Source: Rummeliibacillus suwonensis
GTDB lineage: Bacteria; Bacillota; Bacilli; Bacillales_A; Planococcaceae
DNA length: 32,077 nucleotides
Reading direction: 5' to 3'
Assembly (NCBI RefSeq): GCF_007896435.1
Contig: NZ_VCBL01000003.1
Location: forward strand, 1 to 32,077
The notes beneath the pieces were generated by a model. It did not search any database. It saw only the letters and a list, made by a program, of their open reading frames with translations, and had not been told where the DNA came from. Numbering within the stretch: the stretch's first letter is position 1; the number at the start of each line of letters is the position of its first letter. A program made the translations under genes and the position numbers. Of this stretch, positions 1 to 8,469 are shown in pieces.

Positions 1-121
1 AAGATGATATCTATTTTGTCTTTGTCACTAACGGAGGTTAGTGAACAAATTTTATTGATTAACGTCTTGCTTGTTCAGTTTTCAAGGTTCATAGTTACTC
101 TGTCGCTTTAACGACTTCATT
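1..121 (-). other. Leader of an rRNA operon (16S gene lies beyond the left edge)
   Basis: Read on the minus strand, this stretch follows two strong tandem promoters. It carries the GAAAACTGAACAAGC-type sequence (about 60-80) typical of Bacillus pre-rRNA leaders and spacers. A hairpin, TCACTAAC/GTTAGTGA with a 4-nt loop (25-44), probably belongs to the antitermination or processing leader. No 16S sequence is visible, so the mature gene must start outside the window. The position matches the rrnA operon that follows bofA in Bacillus subtilis. Confidence 0.8.
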
Positions 122-150
122 ATTATATCATATCAAAACTACGTTGTCAA
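122..150 (-). promoter_or_regulatory. rRNA operon promoter P2
   Basis: On the minus strand there is a perfect -35 box TTGACA (150-145), a 17-nt spacer and a perfect -10 box TATAAT (127-122). This is the strongest sigma-A promoter in the window. It points away from bofA into the rRNA leader, as expected for a growth-rate-regulated rRNA promoter. Confidence 0.92.
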
Positions 151-223
151 TAATTTATTAAATTTATCTATAAACAAAGTTTTTTTGATATTTAATAGAT
201 TCGTAATTCCAACGACTTTTAAC

Positions 224-252
224 AGTCTATCATTCTTTCAATCTATTGTCAA
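224..252 (-). promoter_or_regulatory. rRNA operon promoter P1
   Basis: On the minus strand, TTGACA (252-247), a 17-nt spacer and TAGACT (229-224) lie 102 nt upstream of P2. Tandem promoters about 100 nt apart are normal for Bacillus rRNA operons. The rest of 250-360 is AT-rich and I see no further gene in it. Confidence 0.8.
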
Positions 253-360
253 TAAAATCATTACAATAAATCAAATGATTTTAGCTATATTAAATTAGCA
301 ACCTGCTTAATGTAGCATATTCATTTATCTATTGCAACATTATTAATTGATCTTTCAATA

Positions 361-639
361 CTAAGGAAAGAAGTAATTAAAGCCCGTTAAACATACGATT
401 AATAATACGCCTGGTATACCTAATAATGCCACAATAAGTATTGAAGCAAAATTCAAAGGAACCCAAATACCTAAATAACCTGCCCCATATGACAAAGCAT
501 ATAAGACACAAAAGGATAGTGTAATACGAAATGCAACATTAGAAAATAACTCAAGGACTTTTCTAATACCTTTTGGTCTACGAATAATCCAATAACAAAT
601 AAACAGTACCCCTATCAAGCTAATAATAAGCTTGGCCAT
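361..639 (-). CDS. bofA: BofA-family protein (pro-sigma-K processing regulator)
   Basis: A small integral membrane protein of 92 residues, close to the 87 of B. subtilis BofA. It has an N-terminal hydrophobic segment, a short basic stretch (RRPKGIRK), and a hydrophobic C-terminal half with the family pattern YLGIWVPLNFAS followed by LLGIPGVLL. In B. subtilis, BofA sits in the outer forespore membrane with SpoIVFA and holds the SpoIVFB protease inactive until the forespore signal arrives. An upstream GTG is possible (648), but it lies only 2 nt from the GGAG motif. The ATG at 639, 11 nt from that motif, is the better start. It is the last gene before the rRNA promoters, the same place as in B. 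subtilis. Its presence supports a spore-forming host. Confidence 0.88.
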   Translation of the reverse strand: MAKLIISLIGVLFICYWIIRRPKGIRKVLELFSNVAFRITLSFCVLYALSYGAGYLGIWVPLNFASILIVALLGIPGVLLIVCLTGFNYFFP

Positions 640-705
640 ATAAATCACGCTCCATTAATATATGTTGTAACTGATATATATGACAAAGATACTGTTTATC
701 ATTCG

Positions 706-918
706 TTATTTAATTAAAATTTTACGAATACGTGCTTCTTTAAATAAGTAAAAATGCACGCTTTCGGCGATTTTACGTTGGGCAATAATATTTAAATCAT
801 AATCATCCATTAAATTTTCGATTTCTTGTGTATGTTGCCATTCTTTTTTTGTATGATGCATCAATTGAATGAGCTTATCATCGTACTCTTTACGCAACTT
901 TTGTTTTCGAAAAAACAT
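706..918 (-). CDS. yaaL: YaaL-like protein (DUF2508)
   Basis: A short, charged, probably helical cytoplasmic protein of about 70 residues. It shows the DUF2508 features: an N-terminal basic LRKEYDDKLIQ stretch, a central EW, and a C-terminal FYLFKEARIRK motif. The function is unknown. The reading frame can start at a GTG (930), but the ATG at 918 is better spaced from a GGGGTG ribosome-binding motif. It lies between recR and bofA exactly as yaaL does in B. subtilis, and the identification rests on both the motif and this position. Confidence 0.82.
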   Translation of the reverse strand: MFFRKQKLRKEYDDKLIQLMHHTKKEWQHTQEIENLMDDYDLNIIAQRKIAESVHFYLFKEARIRKILIK

Positions 919-936
919 CTTTCTAAGCACCCCATT

Positions 937-1533
937 CTACAATTCACGTCTTCCCTCTAACGCTTTCGATAAAGTTACTTCATCTGCATATTCTAAATCT
1001 CCACCCACCGGTAAACCATGAGCGATACGAGTTGTACGAACACCAGACGGTTTCACAAGGCGTGAAATATACATCGCTGTAGCTTCGCCTTCAATTGTAG
1101 GGTTTGTTGCTAATATCAGTTCTTGAACCTCTTCATTTTGTAATCTTTTTAATAGAGATGGTACATTTATATCTTCTGGTCCTATACCATCCATTGGAGA
1201 TATAGCACCGTGGAGCACATGATAAAGTCCATGATAATCACGCATTTTTTCCATCGCGATAACATCTTTCGGATCTTGTACAACGCATATTGTTGAACGA
1301 TCACGTTGCTGATCTTGACATATATAACACGGATCTACATCTGTTATATGTCCGCATACAGAGCAATAGCTTAAATTACGTTTTGCATCTACTAAGGCTT
1401 TCGCAAAATTAAGTACTGCATCTTCTTGCATTGTTAACACAAAAAACGCCAGTCGGGACGCTGTTTTCGGCCCGATACCTGGCAATTTCATAAAACTATC
1501 AATCAGTTTGGATATTGGTTCAGGATAATGCAT
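937..1533 (-). CDS. recR: Recombination mediator protein RecR
   Basis: RecR works with RecO (and RecF) to load RecA at gaps and stalled forks. The 198-residue length is standard. In order it has an N-terminal helix-hairpin-helix region ([15 protein letters not shown], about residues 17-31), a C4 zinc finger (Cys57, Cys60, Cys69, Cys72), and a Toprim domain from about residue 80 containing the EGEAT stretch. A Walker-like C-terminal portion follows. It starts 12 nt after the ebfC stop and lies in the dnaX-ebfC-recR operon found throughout Bacillota. Confidence 0.97.
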   Translation of the reverse strand: MHYPEPISKLIDSFMKLPGIGPKTASRLAFFVLTMQEDAVLNFAKALVDAKRNLSYCSVCGHITDVDPCYICQDQQRDRSTICVVQDPKDVIAMEKMRDYHGLYHVLHGAISPMDGIGPEDINVPSLLKRLQNEEVQELILATNPTIEGEATAMYISRLVKPSGVRTTRIAHGLPVGGDLEYADEVTLSKALEGRREL

Positions 1534-1545
1534 CCTATATTCCCC

Positions 1546-1863
1546 CTAGAATCCAGGAAGGTTGATTCCTTTAGTAAATTGACCCATTGTTTCATTTGTT
1601 GTTTCATCGACTTTAGAAATCGCTGCATTTGTAGCAATAATAATCATATCTTGTAGCAATTCTACATCTTCTGGATCTACAACTTCTGGATCAATGATAA
1701 CTTCTTGTACTTGCTTTTGACCATTCATCACTACTTTTACAAGCCCATTACTAGCAGTACCTTCAAAAGTTTTTGCTGCAAGTTCTTCTTGTGCCTGCAC
1801 CATTTTCTTCTGCATTTTTTGCATTTGTTTCATCATATTATTCATGTTACCCATTCCACGCAT
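1546..1863 (-). CDS. ebfC: Nucleoid-associated protein, YbaB/EbfC family
   Basis: A 105-residue DNA-binding protein (YaaK in B. subtilis). It has the methionine/glutamine-rich N-terminal helix [11 protein letters not shown], then [12 protein letters not shown] and a C-terminal helix ending in GINLPGF. YbaB/EbfC dimers bind DNA like tweezers. The coupling with dnaX and recR is ancient, and the gene is plausibly co-transcribed with both. A good GGAGG motif precedes the ATG. Confidence 0.93.
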   Translation of the reverse strand: MRGMGNMNNMMKQMQKMQKKMVQAQEELAAKTFEGTASNGLVKVVMNGQKQVQEVIIDPEVVDPEDVELLQDMIIIATNAAISKVDETTNETMGQFTKGINLPGF

Positions 1864-1889
1864 GATTAAATTCCTCCTAAAATTTGAAT

Positions 1890-3656
1890 TTACTCTTCTA
1901 TTTCCACAAAATCTTTACCAAATAGCTTTTCAGCTTCTGTTATAAGTGGATCTTCTGAAGCCTGTTGTTCCTCAACTAAAATTGATTGTACATCCTCAGA
2001 AGATTGTTCGCCACCCGTATCTTCTTGTTCACTCTTTCTATTCATCTTATGGTGCTGGATGAAATCTGCTCTGATTTTTAACCAACTTTCTTCTGGTACA
2101 AAAACGGCATCGTAAATTTTCCCTGTGATTCCAGCCATATACTGTTCAAAACTAGAAATCAGTTCTTGATTATCAGCTGCCATTTTGCAATGAATATCGT
2201 ACTTGAATTTTATCACAAAAGCACTTGGCGATGCTGCTACTGGTTCCGCACCTTCAAGCAATGCAGATTGTGATTTTGGTAGTTGGTTCAGTACGTCTAT
2301 CCATGCATTTTTGATCAATTGAATATCTTGTTTAGTAGCTATTTTTAAAACTTCCTGTATTCGTCCAACAGGAGCATTAAATGTACTTGAACTTGATGAT
2401 TTGATACGTTGTTTTTGTTGGGATGGTGTTTGTTGCTGAGCACCCGTGCCCTCATGTTTCATCTGATGTACTAATGTTTCTAAAGCTGTAATTTTAGATT
2501 GTAGCTCTGCAATTTGTGGTGTATCAATAGCAATGTTGTTTGAATCACCTATTATATTTGTAGGATTGGCCGAATGAAACTGTGACATTTTCAATAAAGC
2601 TGTTTCTAAATATACTTTTGAATGCAATGAGAAACGCATTTCTTGCTGTGTTTTTGCAAGAATATCAATGTAACCATACAGTGTATCCATTGAAAAATCA
2701 TTCGCTAATGTTTGGAATTTTTCATCCGTCGTTGCTAATTCAAGTAAATCCCCTAAATCTGGCGCTGTTTGGATTAACAATAAATCCCTAAAAAATGTAA
2801 TCAGGTCTTCCGAAAGACGAACAGCATCTTTCCCTTCACTCATTAGCTGTTCCAACATAGCCAATACCTTTGCTACATCCCTTTCAGCAAGACTTTTTGC
2901 TAATTCATAAAATATTTCTTGGCTGATAGAGCCCGTTACAAAGAGTGCATCTTCAAGCGTTAGCTTTTCTCCACTAAAGGATACTACCTGATCTAGCATA
3001 CTTAAGGCATCACGCATACCACCTGCTGCTGATTTTGCGATCACTTTTAACGCTTGTTCATCATAAGGCAGTTGAATATCCTCGAGTACAATTTTCATTC
3101 GTTCTAAAATATCAGTAGAAGATAACCGTTTAAAATCAAATCGCTGACAACGTGAAATGATCGTAGCTGGTATTTTATGAGGCTCAGTTGTAGCTAATAT
3201 GAAAACAGCATGGGAAGGTGGCTCTTCCAATGTTTTTAAGAGTGCATTAAAAGCACTTGTTGAAAGCATATGCACTTCATCAATAATATAAACTTTATAA
3301 CGAGCGCTTGCTGGTGCAAATCGAACTTTTTCAATAATTTCACGCATCTCATCCACACTTGAATTGGAGGCAGCATCAAATTCGATCACATCTGGATGAG
3401 ATCCATTTGTAATACTTTTACATGTTGCACATTCATTGCATGGTTCATCAGTTGGAGCATGCTCACAGTTTAAAGCTTTGGCAAAAATCTTCGCTGTACT
3501 GGTTTTCCCTGTACCACGTGGACCAGAAAACAGGTACGCATGTGTTGTTTTATCGGCTAGGAGAGCATTTTGAAGCGTTCGTTTCACATGAGATTGCCCT
3601 GACATTTCTCTAAATGATTGTGGACGATACACTCGATAAAAAGCTTGATATGCCAA
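1890..3656 (-). CDS. dnaX: DNA polymerase III subunits gamma/tau
   Basis: The clamp-loader ATPase of the replisome, 588 residues. It has Walker A GPRGTGKT (45-52), a zinc-binding set of cysteines (64, 73, 76, 79), Walker B DEVHML (126-131) and the sensor/arginine-finger motif SRC (168-170). A variable glutamine- and serine-rich linker (about 395-430) leads to the C-terminal tau region, which should contact DnaB and the polymerase. The frame starts with TTG (3656), 9 nt after AAGGAG. No in-frame ATG fits the conserved N-terminus [10 protein letters not shown] saw no convincing programmed frameshift site. It heads the dnaX-ebfC-recR-yaaL-bofA cluster. Confidence 0.97.
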   Translation of the reverse strand: MAYQAFYRVYRPQSFREMSGQSHVKRTLQNALLADKTTHAYLFSGPRGTGKTSTAKIFAKALNCEHAPTDEPCNECATCKSITNGSHPDVIEFDAASNSSVDEMREIIEKVRFAPASARYKVYIIDEVHMLSTSAFNALLKTLEEPPSHAVFILATTEPHKIPATIISRCQRFDFKRLSSTDILERMKIVLEDIQLPYDEQALKVIAKSAAGGMRDALSMLDQVVSFSGEKLTLEDALFVTGSISQEIFYELAKSLAERDVAKVLAMLEQLMSEGKDAVRLSEDLITFFRDLLLIQTAPDLGDLLELATTDEKFQTLANDFSMDTLYGYIDILAKTQQEMRFSLHSKVYLETALLKMSQFHSANPTNIIGDSNNIAIDTPQIAELQSKITALETLVHQMKHEGTGAQQQTPSQQKQRIKSSSSSTFNAPVGRIQEVLKIATKQDIQLIKNAWIDVLNQLPKSQSALLEGAEPVAASPSAFVIKFKYDIHCKMAADNQELISSFEQYMAGITGKIYDAVFVPEESWLKIRADFIQHHKMNRKSEQEDTGGEQSSEDVQSILVEEQQASEDPLITEAEKLFGKDFVEIEE

Positions 3657-3696
3657 CGTTTTTCTCTCCTTTCTGCCATAACAGTTTGATATATCT

Positions 3697-3705
3697 ATTA
3701 TAGCA
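3697..3705 (-). promoter_or_regulatory. Extended -10 promoter candidate for dnaX
   Basis: On the minus strand a TGCTATAAT extended -10 element ends about 40 nt before the dnaX start. There is no good -35 box at the usual spacing. It lies just downstream of the SRP RNA terminator, so it would give dnaX its own transcript. Confidence 0.55.
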
Positions 3706-3754
3706 TAAGCACTGATTAGAAACCTTTATTGATATATGTAAAATGATCTGTGTA

Positions 3755-3790
3755 GAAAAAAACTCACCTGTCAAAAAAGACAAGTGAGTT
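3755..3790 (-). terminator. Intrinsic terminator of the SRP RNA gene
   Basis: On the minus strand a 12-bp stem (3779-3790 with 3761-3772, one G-T wobble) encloses a 6-nt loop and is followed by a run of T. It lies 20 nt after the SRP RNA 3' end. Confidence 0.88.
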
Positions 3791-3809
3791 TGAAATTTAC
3801 ACGATTTAT

Positions 3810-4079
3810 ACCGTGCACCTTTTCTCGACAGCCGTACATAAGCGTTACTCTTGTCGTTAGCTCAGATTAGGCTACCCTGCGGCACATGAGTGAGGCCACT
3901 TAATGCTGCTTCCTTCCGGACCTGACATGGTTCATGGAGACTCATTGCGCAGGACCCAATCGTCAACGCTACGTGCAAGAGGCAGACCCTACATATGGAC
4001 AGCCTCAAAAAGGAATTCAGTCTCGCTAAAGCGGATTGCGAGTTACAGGACACCGCTACCTTCCCACCTAGCACGGCAT
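3810..4079 (-). ncRNA. ffs: Signal recognition particle RNA, large Bacillus type
   Basis: About 270 nt, the size of Bacillus scRNA. The 5' GCCGTGC and 3' GCACGGT ends pair. The universally conserved domain IV hairpin is clear on the minus strand (around 3895-3945): CATGTCAGGTCCGGAAGGAA, with the GGAAGCAGCA side and the GTCCTGCGCAATG stretch. This RNA binds Ffh and the Alu-domain protein to target membrane and secreted proteins. It lies directly upstream of dnaX as in B. subtilis, but tadA, its usual upstream neighbour, is 18 kb away here. Long open frames across it on both strands are chance. Confidence 0.97.
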
Positions 4080-4084
4080 AGATA

Positions 4085-4113
4085 AGTATACGGACATTAG
4101 CTAGAAAAATCAA
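4085..4113 (-). promoter_or_regulatory. SRP RNA promoter
   Basis: On the minus strand: TTGATT (4113-4108), a 17-nt spacer and TATACT (4090-4085), ending 5 nt before the RNA 5' end. Upstream, between here and dctM (4114-4269), I see only an imperfect 8-bp hairpin at 4158-4185 without a T-run, so no clear terminator for the TRAP genes. Confidence 0.75.
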
Positions 4114-4269
4114 CTATAATACATGTTATTTCTTAAATTCTATCATTAAGTACACTTGTAGACTCAATTCAATTTTAGAATCTACTATAAAAAACTAGTC
4201 TATTATATGATGAAAAGTAAAGAAAAAAATGGTTCCAGCAATATTAAATCTACTTGCCTTTAATTATTT

Positions 4270-5544
4270 CTATTTCATAATACTAGGCAGCAATAGGCTA
4301 AAGTTAGGCCAATAAGTAACCAATACTAGAACAAACAGCAAAATCAATAGCTGTGGAAGAAATGGTTTTAATGTTTTTAAAATAGTCGTTCTAGCAATGG
4401 CTGTTGTTGTAAATAAACACAAACCTACTGGAGGAGTAATCATACCTATTGTTAGGTTAAATACTATCATAATACCGAATTGAACTGGATCCATTCCTAA
4501 TTCCGTTACAATCGGGAAGAATAATGGTGTGAAAATAGTTAATGCCGGAACAGTTTCAATAAACGTACCCGCGATCAAAAGAATAATATTAAGAACTAAT
4601 AGAACGAGCCATTTTTCATGGAAAACTCCAGTAATAGCATCGCTCAAAATTTGCGGTACACTATTATATGTCAAAATCCAACTAAACACACTAGCTGTCG
4701 CAATTAAAAATAAAATAGATGAAGTTGTTTTTACCGAATTAAATAACATTCTAGGAATCATAGTTATTTTTAATTCTTTATCGAATACCAAAGAAACGAT
4801 TAAAGAATAGACGGTTGCAACTACACCTGCTTCAGTAGCGGTGAAAAAGCCAAGTCTAAAACCGCCAATAATGATAATCGGCAATAATAAAGCTAAAAAT
4901 GCATCTTTCAAACCAGTCATAACTTCTTTTAGAGTTGCACGTTTTGCTCGATCTCTAATATTATGTTTTACTCCGTAATAATAAACATAGACTAATAAAA
5001 GAATTCCTAAAACAATTCCAGGCGTAACACCTGCCATAAACAAATCTCCGATTGAAGCATTAGTCATAACACCAAATAAAATTAAAGAAATAGATGGCGG
5101 AATAATACCTCCCATTACAGAACCTGTTGCTATGATGCTTGCCGAAAATTCCCTTGAATAATTTTTAGCAATCATAGCTGGAATTAAAATACCACCTAAA
5201 GCAGCAGCATCCCCAATAGCAGAGCCAGAAATAGCAGAGAAAAGCATACAAGAAAGTATAGCTGCTAGGCCCAATCCAGCAGGTAAATGACCAACGATTA
5301 ACTGAGCAAAATTAACTAGTTTTTTTGACATTCCACCTTGTGCCATAATATCGCCTGCTAATATAAAAAGTGGTATGGCAAGAAGCGTAGCTGTTATACC
5401 GGAAAACATATGTTGTGTCATTACCTCAATATTTGTACCACCCATTACTAGTCCAAATAAAGAGGAGATCCCCAACGCAAATGATATTGGTACTCTAAAC
5501 ATAAATAGAACAAATAAAATAATAATCATATAGAGACCTATCAT
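4270..5544 (-). CDS. TRAP transporter large membrane subunit (DctM family)
   Basis: The 424-residue protein has about a dozen hydrophobic segments and the DctM hallmarks: an N-terminal FRVPISFALG, the GDIMAQGGMS stretch, SGSAIGDAAALGGILIPAM, and a C-terminal NLTIGMITPPVGLCLF. The family forms the substrate channel and couples uptake to sodium, working with a DctQ partner and a soluble or lipid-anchored binding protein. Its start overlaps the end of dctQ by 4 nt (ATGA), so translation is coupled. Substrate cannot be read from this subunit. The neighbourhood suggests an amino-acid-derived carboxylate. Confidence 0.94.
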   Translation of the reverse strand: MIGLYMIIILFVLFMFRVPISFALGISSLFGLVMGGTNIEVMTQHMFSGITATLLAIPLFILAGDIMAQGGMSKKLVNFAQLIVGHLPAGLGLAAILSCMLFSAISGSAIGDAAALGGILIPAMIAKNYSREFSASIIATGSVMGGIIPPSISLILFGVMTNASIGDLFMAGVTPGIVLGILLLVYVYYYGVKHNIRDRAKRATLKEVMTGLKDAFLALLLPIIIIGGFRLGFFTATEAGVVATVYSLIVSLVFDKELKITMIPRMLFNSVKTTSSILFLIATASVFSWILTYNSVPQILSDAITGVFHEKWLVLLVLNIILLIAGTFIETVPALTIFTPLFFPIVTELGMDPVQFGIMIVFNLTIGMITPPVGLCLFTTTAIARTTILKTLKPFLPQLLILLFVLVLVTYWPNFSLLLPSIMK

Positions 5545-6017
5545 TCTACTTCACCCACTTTTCTTGTACTTTTATAGTGAGTAACCCATTTTTTGATATA
5601 ATAATAGAGCATCAAAACACCTGAAATCGGAGCTATTACATGGGAATAAAATAAAGATATTCCTAAAGACTCACTTATAGTATCTTTCGAATGGATTGCA
5701 TCAATCCAGCCATAATAGATAATGGCTATAATAAACAGCAGAATGGTGATATTTCCAATAAAGATCAATGTATTTTGTATAGCTCTAGGGAACAATCCAA
5801 TGACATCTACGGTGAAATGTTCATTATATTTTACGCCCAATGCAGTTCCCAAAAATACTAAATAATAAAACAAAAACATGTCTACTTCATCAATCCAAGG
5901 TACACCTATCTTGAGAACTGAACGGAAGATAACATTTAATAAGACAAAAATCACCAAAGCAACTAATATTGTACTCGTAACAATTTCCAACCAATAAGAT
6001 AATAATTTTTTCAACAT
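5541..6017 (-). CDS. TRAP transporter small membrane subunit (DctQ family)
   Basis: The 158-residue protein has four predicted membrane segments and the family motif VPWIDEVDMFLFYYLVFLG between the second and third. It partners with the adjacent DctM. A strong AAGGAAGTGAT ribosome-binding site precedes the ATG. The 135-nt gap to dctP contains a weak ATTATGA/TCATAAT hairpin (around 6110-6128). That could allow higher expression of the binding protein than of the membrane subunits, as is common in TRAP operons, but the structure is weak. Confidence 0.92.
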   Translation of the reverse strand: MLKKLLSYWLEIVTSTILVALVIFVLLNVIFRSVLKIGVPWIDEVDMFLFYYLVFLGTALGVKYNEHFTVDVIGLFPRAIQNTLIFIGNITILLFIIAIIYYGWIDAIHSKDTISESLGISLFYSHVIAPISGVLMLYYYIKKWVTHYKSTRKVGEVE

Positions 6018-6152
6018 GTATCACTTCCTTTTTATAAAAGCAATAGGATTGTATCATCAGTGTTTTTCAACTTAGATACATCCCTTGCTTCATGACAAAC
6101 ATGGATATTATGATTGTTCATAATAATTTTTCAGTATTCAGAGACAATGTTG

Positions 6153-7175
6153 TTATTTTACCGATTTAATTTCTTTCACTAAACTTTCTGGTACATCTTT
6201 AGACACTTCTTTATAAACATCTTTTGTTGCTTCTTCAAAAGCAGCACGATTTGGTTCGGTAATAATTACGCCTTTTCCTTTTAATTCCTTGATAGTTTCT
6301 TCTTCTTTTTTCGCTAAATAATCACGTTGATATTCAAAGGCTTCTTTTGCAGCTTCTTTCATTTTTTCTTGATTCTCTTCAGAGATTTTCTCCCATGTTT
6401 TCGGACTAATAACTACTACATTTGCTTTATAGCTATGCTTTGTTAAACTAATATATTTATTTACTTCATAAAATTTCATAGCTGCAATTGTCGCGATAGG
6501 ATTTTCTTCCCCATCAACTACACCTTGTTGAAGACCACTATATAATTCTGTAAAGTTCATAGATGTTGAAACAGCACCTAATTTTTTCATAAAAGCTTCC
6601 CAAATAGGAGCTGGTTGAATACGCATTTTCAATCCCTTCATATCTGAAGGCTCCACTACTTTATGTTTACTATTTGTTATATTTGAAAACCCAACTTCCG
6701 AATATCCTAAGGCTACTAAGCTCTTCTTATTTACGTCTTCTAATAGTTTTTGACCAATCTCACCATCTAACACTTTATAAACATGTTGAAGATCTCTAAA
6801 TAAATAAGGTACGCCTAAAACATTCATAGATGGAACAACTTGTGCCATTGAACTATCAGCAGTAACCTCTGTCATATCAATTGTGTTATTTTGTACCCCT
6901 TTAATAACATCTGCTTCACTGCCTAATTGCCCATTTGGAAAAATATCTACTTTAATTTTATGATCAGTTGATTTTTCAATCAGTTCTTTAAATTTCTCAG
7001 CATAAATTTGATCTTGATGGGTAGTTGAACCAGTATGCGCAAATTTTATTGTTGTTACACTCCCCCCACCACTTCCACCATTACCTGATTTATCACTACT
7101 TCCACTGCTACAGGCCGTTAACAACACTAAAAGTACAACACTTAATAACGCCATGATTTTATTAGATTTTTTCAT
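6153..7175 (-). CDS. TRAP transporter solute-binding lipoprotein (DctP family)
   Basis: The 340-residue protein begins with a lipoprotein signal (MKKSNKIMALL...) and lipobox LTAC, with Cys22 as the lipidated residue, then a Ser/Gly-rich linker. The mature part has the DctP pattern: IKFAHTGSTTHQDQ, the FPNGQLGSEADVIKGVQ stretch, LKMRIQPAPIWE with the arginine that usually binds a substrate carboxylate, and GLQQGVVDGEENP. It should present an organic acid to the DctQM channel. It shows the DctP/SiaP architecture, but the ligand is undetermined. It lies 171 nt downstream of the ycsI-like gene and may also have its own promoter. Confidence 0.94.
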   Translation of the reverse strand: MKKSNKIMALLSVVLLVLLTACSSGSSDKSGNGGSGGGSVTTIKFAHTGSTTHQDQIYAEKFKELIEKSTDHKIKVDIFPNGQLGSEADVIKGVQNNTIDMTEVTADSSMAQVVPSMNVLGVPYLFRDLQHVYKVLDGEIGQKLLEDVNKKSLVALGYSEVGFSNITNSKHKVVEPSDMKGLKMRIQPAPIWEAFMKKLGAVSTSMNFTELYSGLQQGVVDGEENPIATIAAMKFYEVNKYISLTKHSYKANVVVISPKTWEKISEENQEKMKEAAKEAFEYQRDYLAKKEEETIKELKGKGVIITEPNRAAFEEATKDVYKEVSKDVPESLVKEIKSVK

Positions 7176-7241
7176 ACTATTTTCCCCTTTGTGATTTAGA
7201 TTTAATTTTTATGATTCATTAATTCTATGAGACTATATTGA

Positions 7242-7300
7242 TTTTCCATCCATCAAATAGAATGGAAAACAGGTGGCAATGTGGAAATGGTCCGATTATA
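7242..7300 (-). promoter_or_regulatory. Candidate dctP promoter with inverted repeat
   Basis: On the minus strand a TATAAT (7300-7295) with no good -35 box is followed by an 8-bp inverted repeat, TTTTCCAT (7242-7249) and ATGGAAAA (7262-7269). There is no T-run, so it looks more like an operator or leader hairpin than a terminator. Confidence 0.35.
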
Positions 7301-7346
7301 GCGAAATGAATAAGTATTGATCATATTTATAAGTAAAGCCTTATGA

Positions 7347-8123
7347 TTAAATAGGTTCTTCTTTATCTGAAATAAACATATATCCTGGAGCATGAGTGAT
7401 CATAAATAAAGGCTTGGAAGCCATTGCTACAGCTTGTGGTGTAACCCCACAAGCCCAGAAAACGGGGACATATTCATCTGGATCATAAGGTGTAAAGTCA
7501 CCGAAATCAGGTTTTTCAAGATCTTTGATACCTAAAACAGAAGGATCTCCAATATGAACTGGTGCCCCATGCGTATGAGGGAATTTTGCCGTGATCTCTA
7601 CAACCGCTACTAATTTATCTTTTTTTACAGGCCTCATACTTACAACTAAAGGCCCTTTAAATACACCTGCTGAATTGGTTGGAATACTAGTGGTATACAT
7701 TGCTACATTATTTCCAGCATCTCGATATAAAATTTCGATTCCTTCCTTTAATAAAGCCCTCTCAAATGTATTACTACATCCAATTAAGAATGTAACCAAG
7801 TCATCTTGCCAATAAGAGGTGATATCCTCAACTTCCTCTACTAATTCACCATTTTTAAAAATTCGATACCTAGAAATATCTGTACAAATATCCGCATCTG
7901 CAATGTTAGGTTTCTTCTCACCAGGTTCTAGCACATCAATCAAAGGACAAGGCTTTAAATTCCGATGACAAAAAAGAAGAAAATCAAATGCATATGTTTT
8001 AGGTAAAATTACTAAATTTCCTTGCGTATAACCATCGCACATTCCTGAGCTAGGGCGATTGTCTAATCCATTTCTAATGCGTTGTCGTTGCTCAAATGGG
8101 TTTAATATTTTTTCACGATCCAT
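7347..8123 (-). CDS. Putative hydro-lyase, YcsI/DUF1445 family
   Basis: The 258-residue protein matches B. subtilis YcsI in length and pattern: an N-terminal RNGLDNRPSSGMCDGYTQGNL, a central CSNTFERALL, and a C-terminal FWACGVTPQAVAMASKP then ITHAPGYMFISD. The human homologue DGLUCY is a D-glutamate cyclase that makes 5-oxo-D-proline, so a lactam-related reaction is plausible; bacterial members are not firmly assigned. In B. subtilis the gene lies with the same pxp genes and an IclR regulator. An upstream TTG frame (8159) exists, but the ATG at 8123 follows AAGGATGTGGAG and leaves the operator-like repeats outside the coding region. It heads the unit that continues into the TRAP genes. Confidence 0.9.
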   Translation of the reverse strand: MDREKILNPFEQRQRIRNGLDNRPSSGMCDGYTQGNLVILPKTYAFDFLLFCHRNLKPCPLIDVLEPGEKKPNIADADICTDISRYRIFKNGELVEEVEDITSYWQDDLVTFLIGCSNTFERALLKEGIEILYRDAGNNVAMYTTSIPTNSAGVFKGPLVVSMRPVKKDKLVAVVEITAKFPHTHGAPVHIGDPSVLGIKDLEKPDFGDFTPYDPDEYVPVFWACGVTPQAVAMASKPLFMITHAPGYMFISDKEEPI

Positions 8124-8137
8124 ATTCTCCACATCCT

Positions 8138-8212
8138 TAGTTCCGAAATTTGAAATCAAAATTCCGAATATTTTTATAAAAATATTATAATCAGAAATTT
8201 TTAAAAAATCAA
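8138..8212 (-). promoter_or_regulatory. Promoter and operator region of the ycsI-TRAP unit
   Basis: On the minus strand: TTGATT (8212-8207), a 17-nt spacer and TATAAT (8189-8184). A perfect 20-bp AT-only palindrome (8167-8186) overlaps the -10 box and start point. TTCCGAA occurs twice on the plus strand (8141-8147 and 8162-8168), 21 bp apart, and the first copy begins 15 nt past the -10 box. The rest of the gap up to 8394 is AT-rich, with no gene visible. Confidence 0.65.
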
Positions 8213-8394
8213 TATTTTATATTAAAAATATGTCAAGTTTTATAACATATAAAAATAAAAAATCGAATAATGCTAAAAAATAGCGATTTCAGTGTAAGGA
8301 AATATAACATTATTTTCACATAAAAATTATTTATTATTACTCCTTTAACGATGTACATGAATATAAAAACATATTTTAATAAAATTTCCATTTT

Positions 8395-8428
8395 AAATAA
8401 AAAGACACTTTTTACGAAAAATGTCTTT
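8395..8428 (-). terminator. Terminator of the pxp operon
   Basis: On the minus strand an AAAGACATTTTT/AAAAAGTGTCTTT hairpin with a single-nucleotide bulge and a 3-nt loop is followed by TTTTTATTT. It lies about 40 nt after the pxpA stop and separates this operon from the ycsI-TRAP unit. Confidence 0.88.
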
Positions 8429-8469
8429 ACGAGATTTCCTATTGCATGATGTTTGAACTCATAGAAATA

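Noticed and set aside
1-121. Part of the 16S rRNA gene
   Set aside because: No mature 16S sequence is recognisable. The stretch fits the leader downstream of P2 only.
3862-4113. Open frames of 60-83 codons on both strands across this stretch
   Set aside because: The region is the SRP RNA with its conserved domain IV and paired ends. The frames have no ribosome binding sites.
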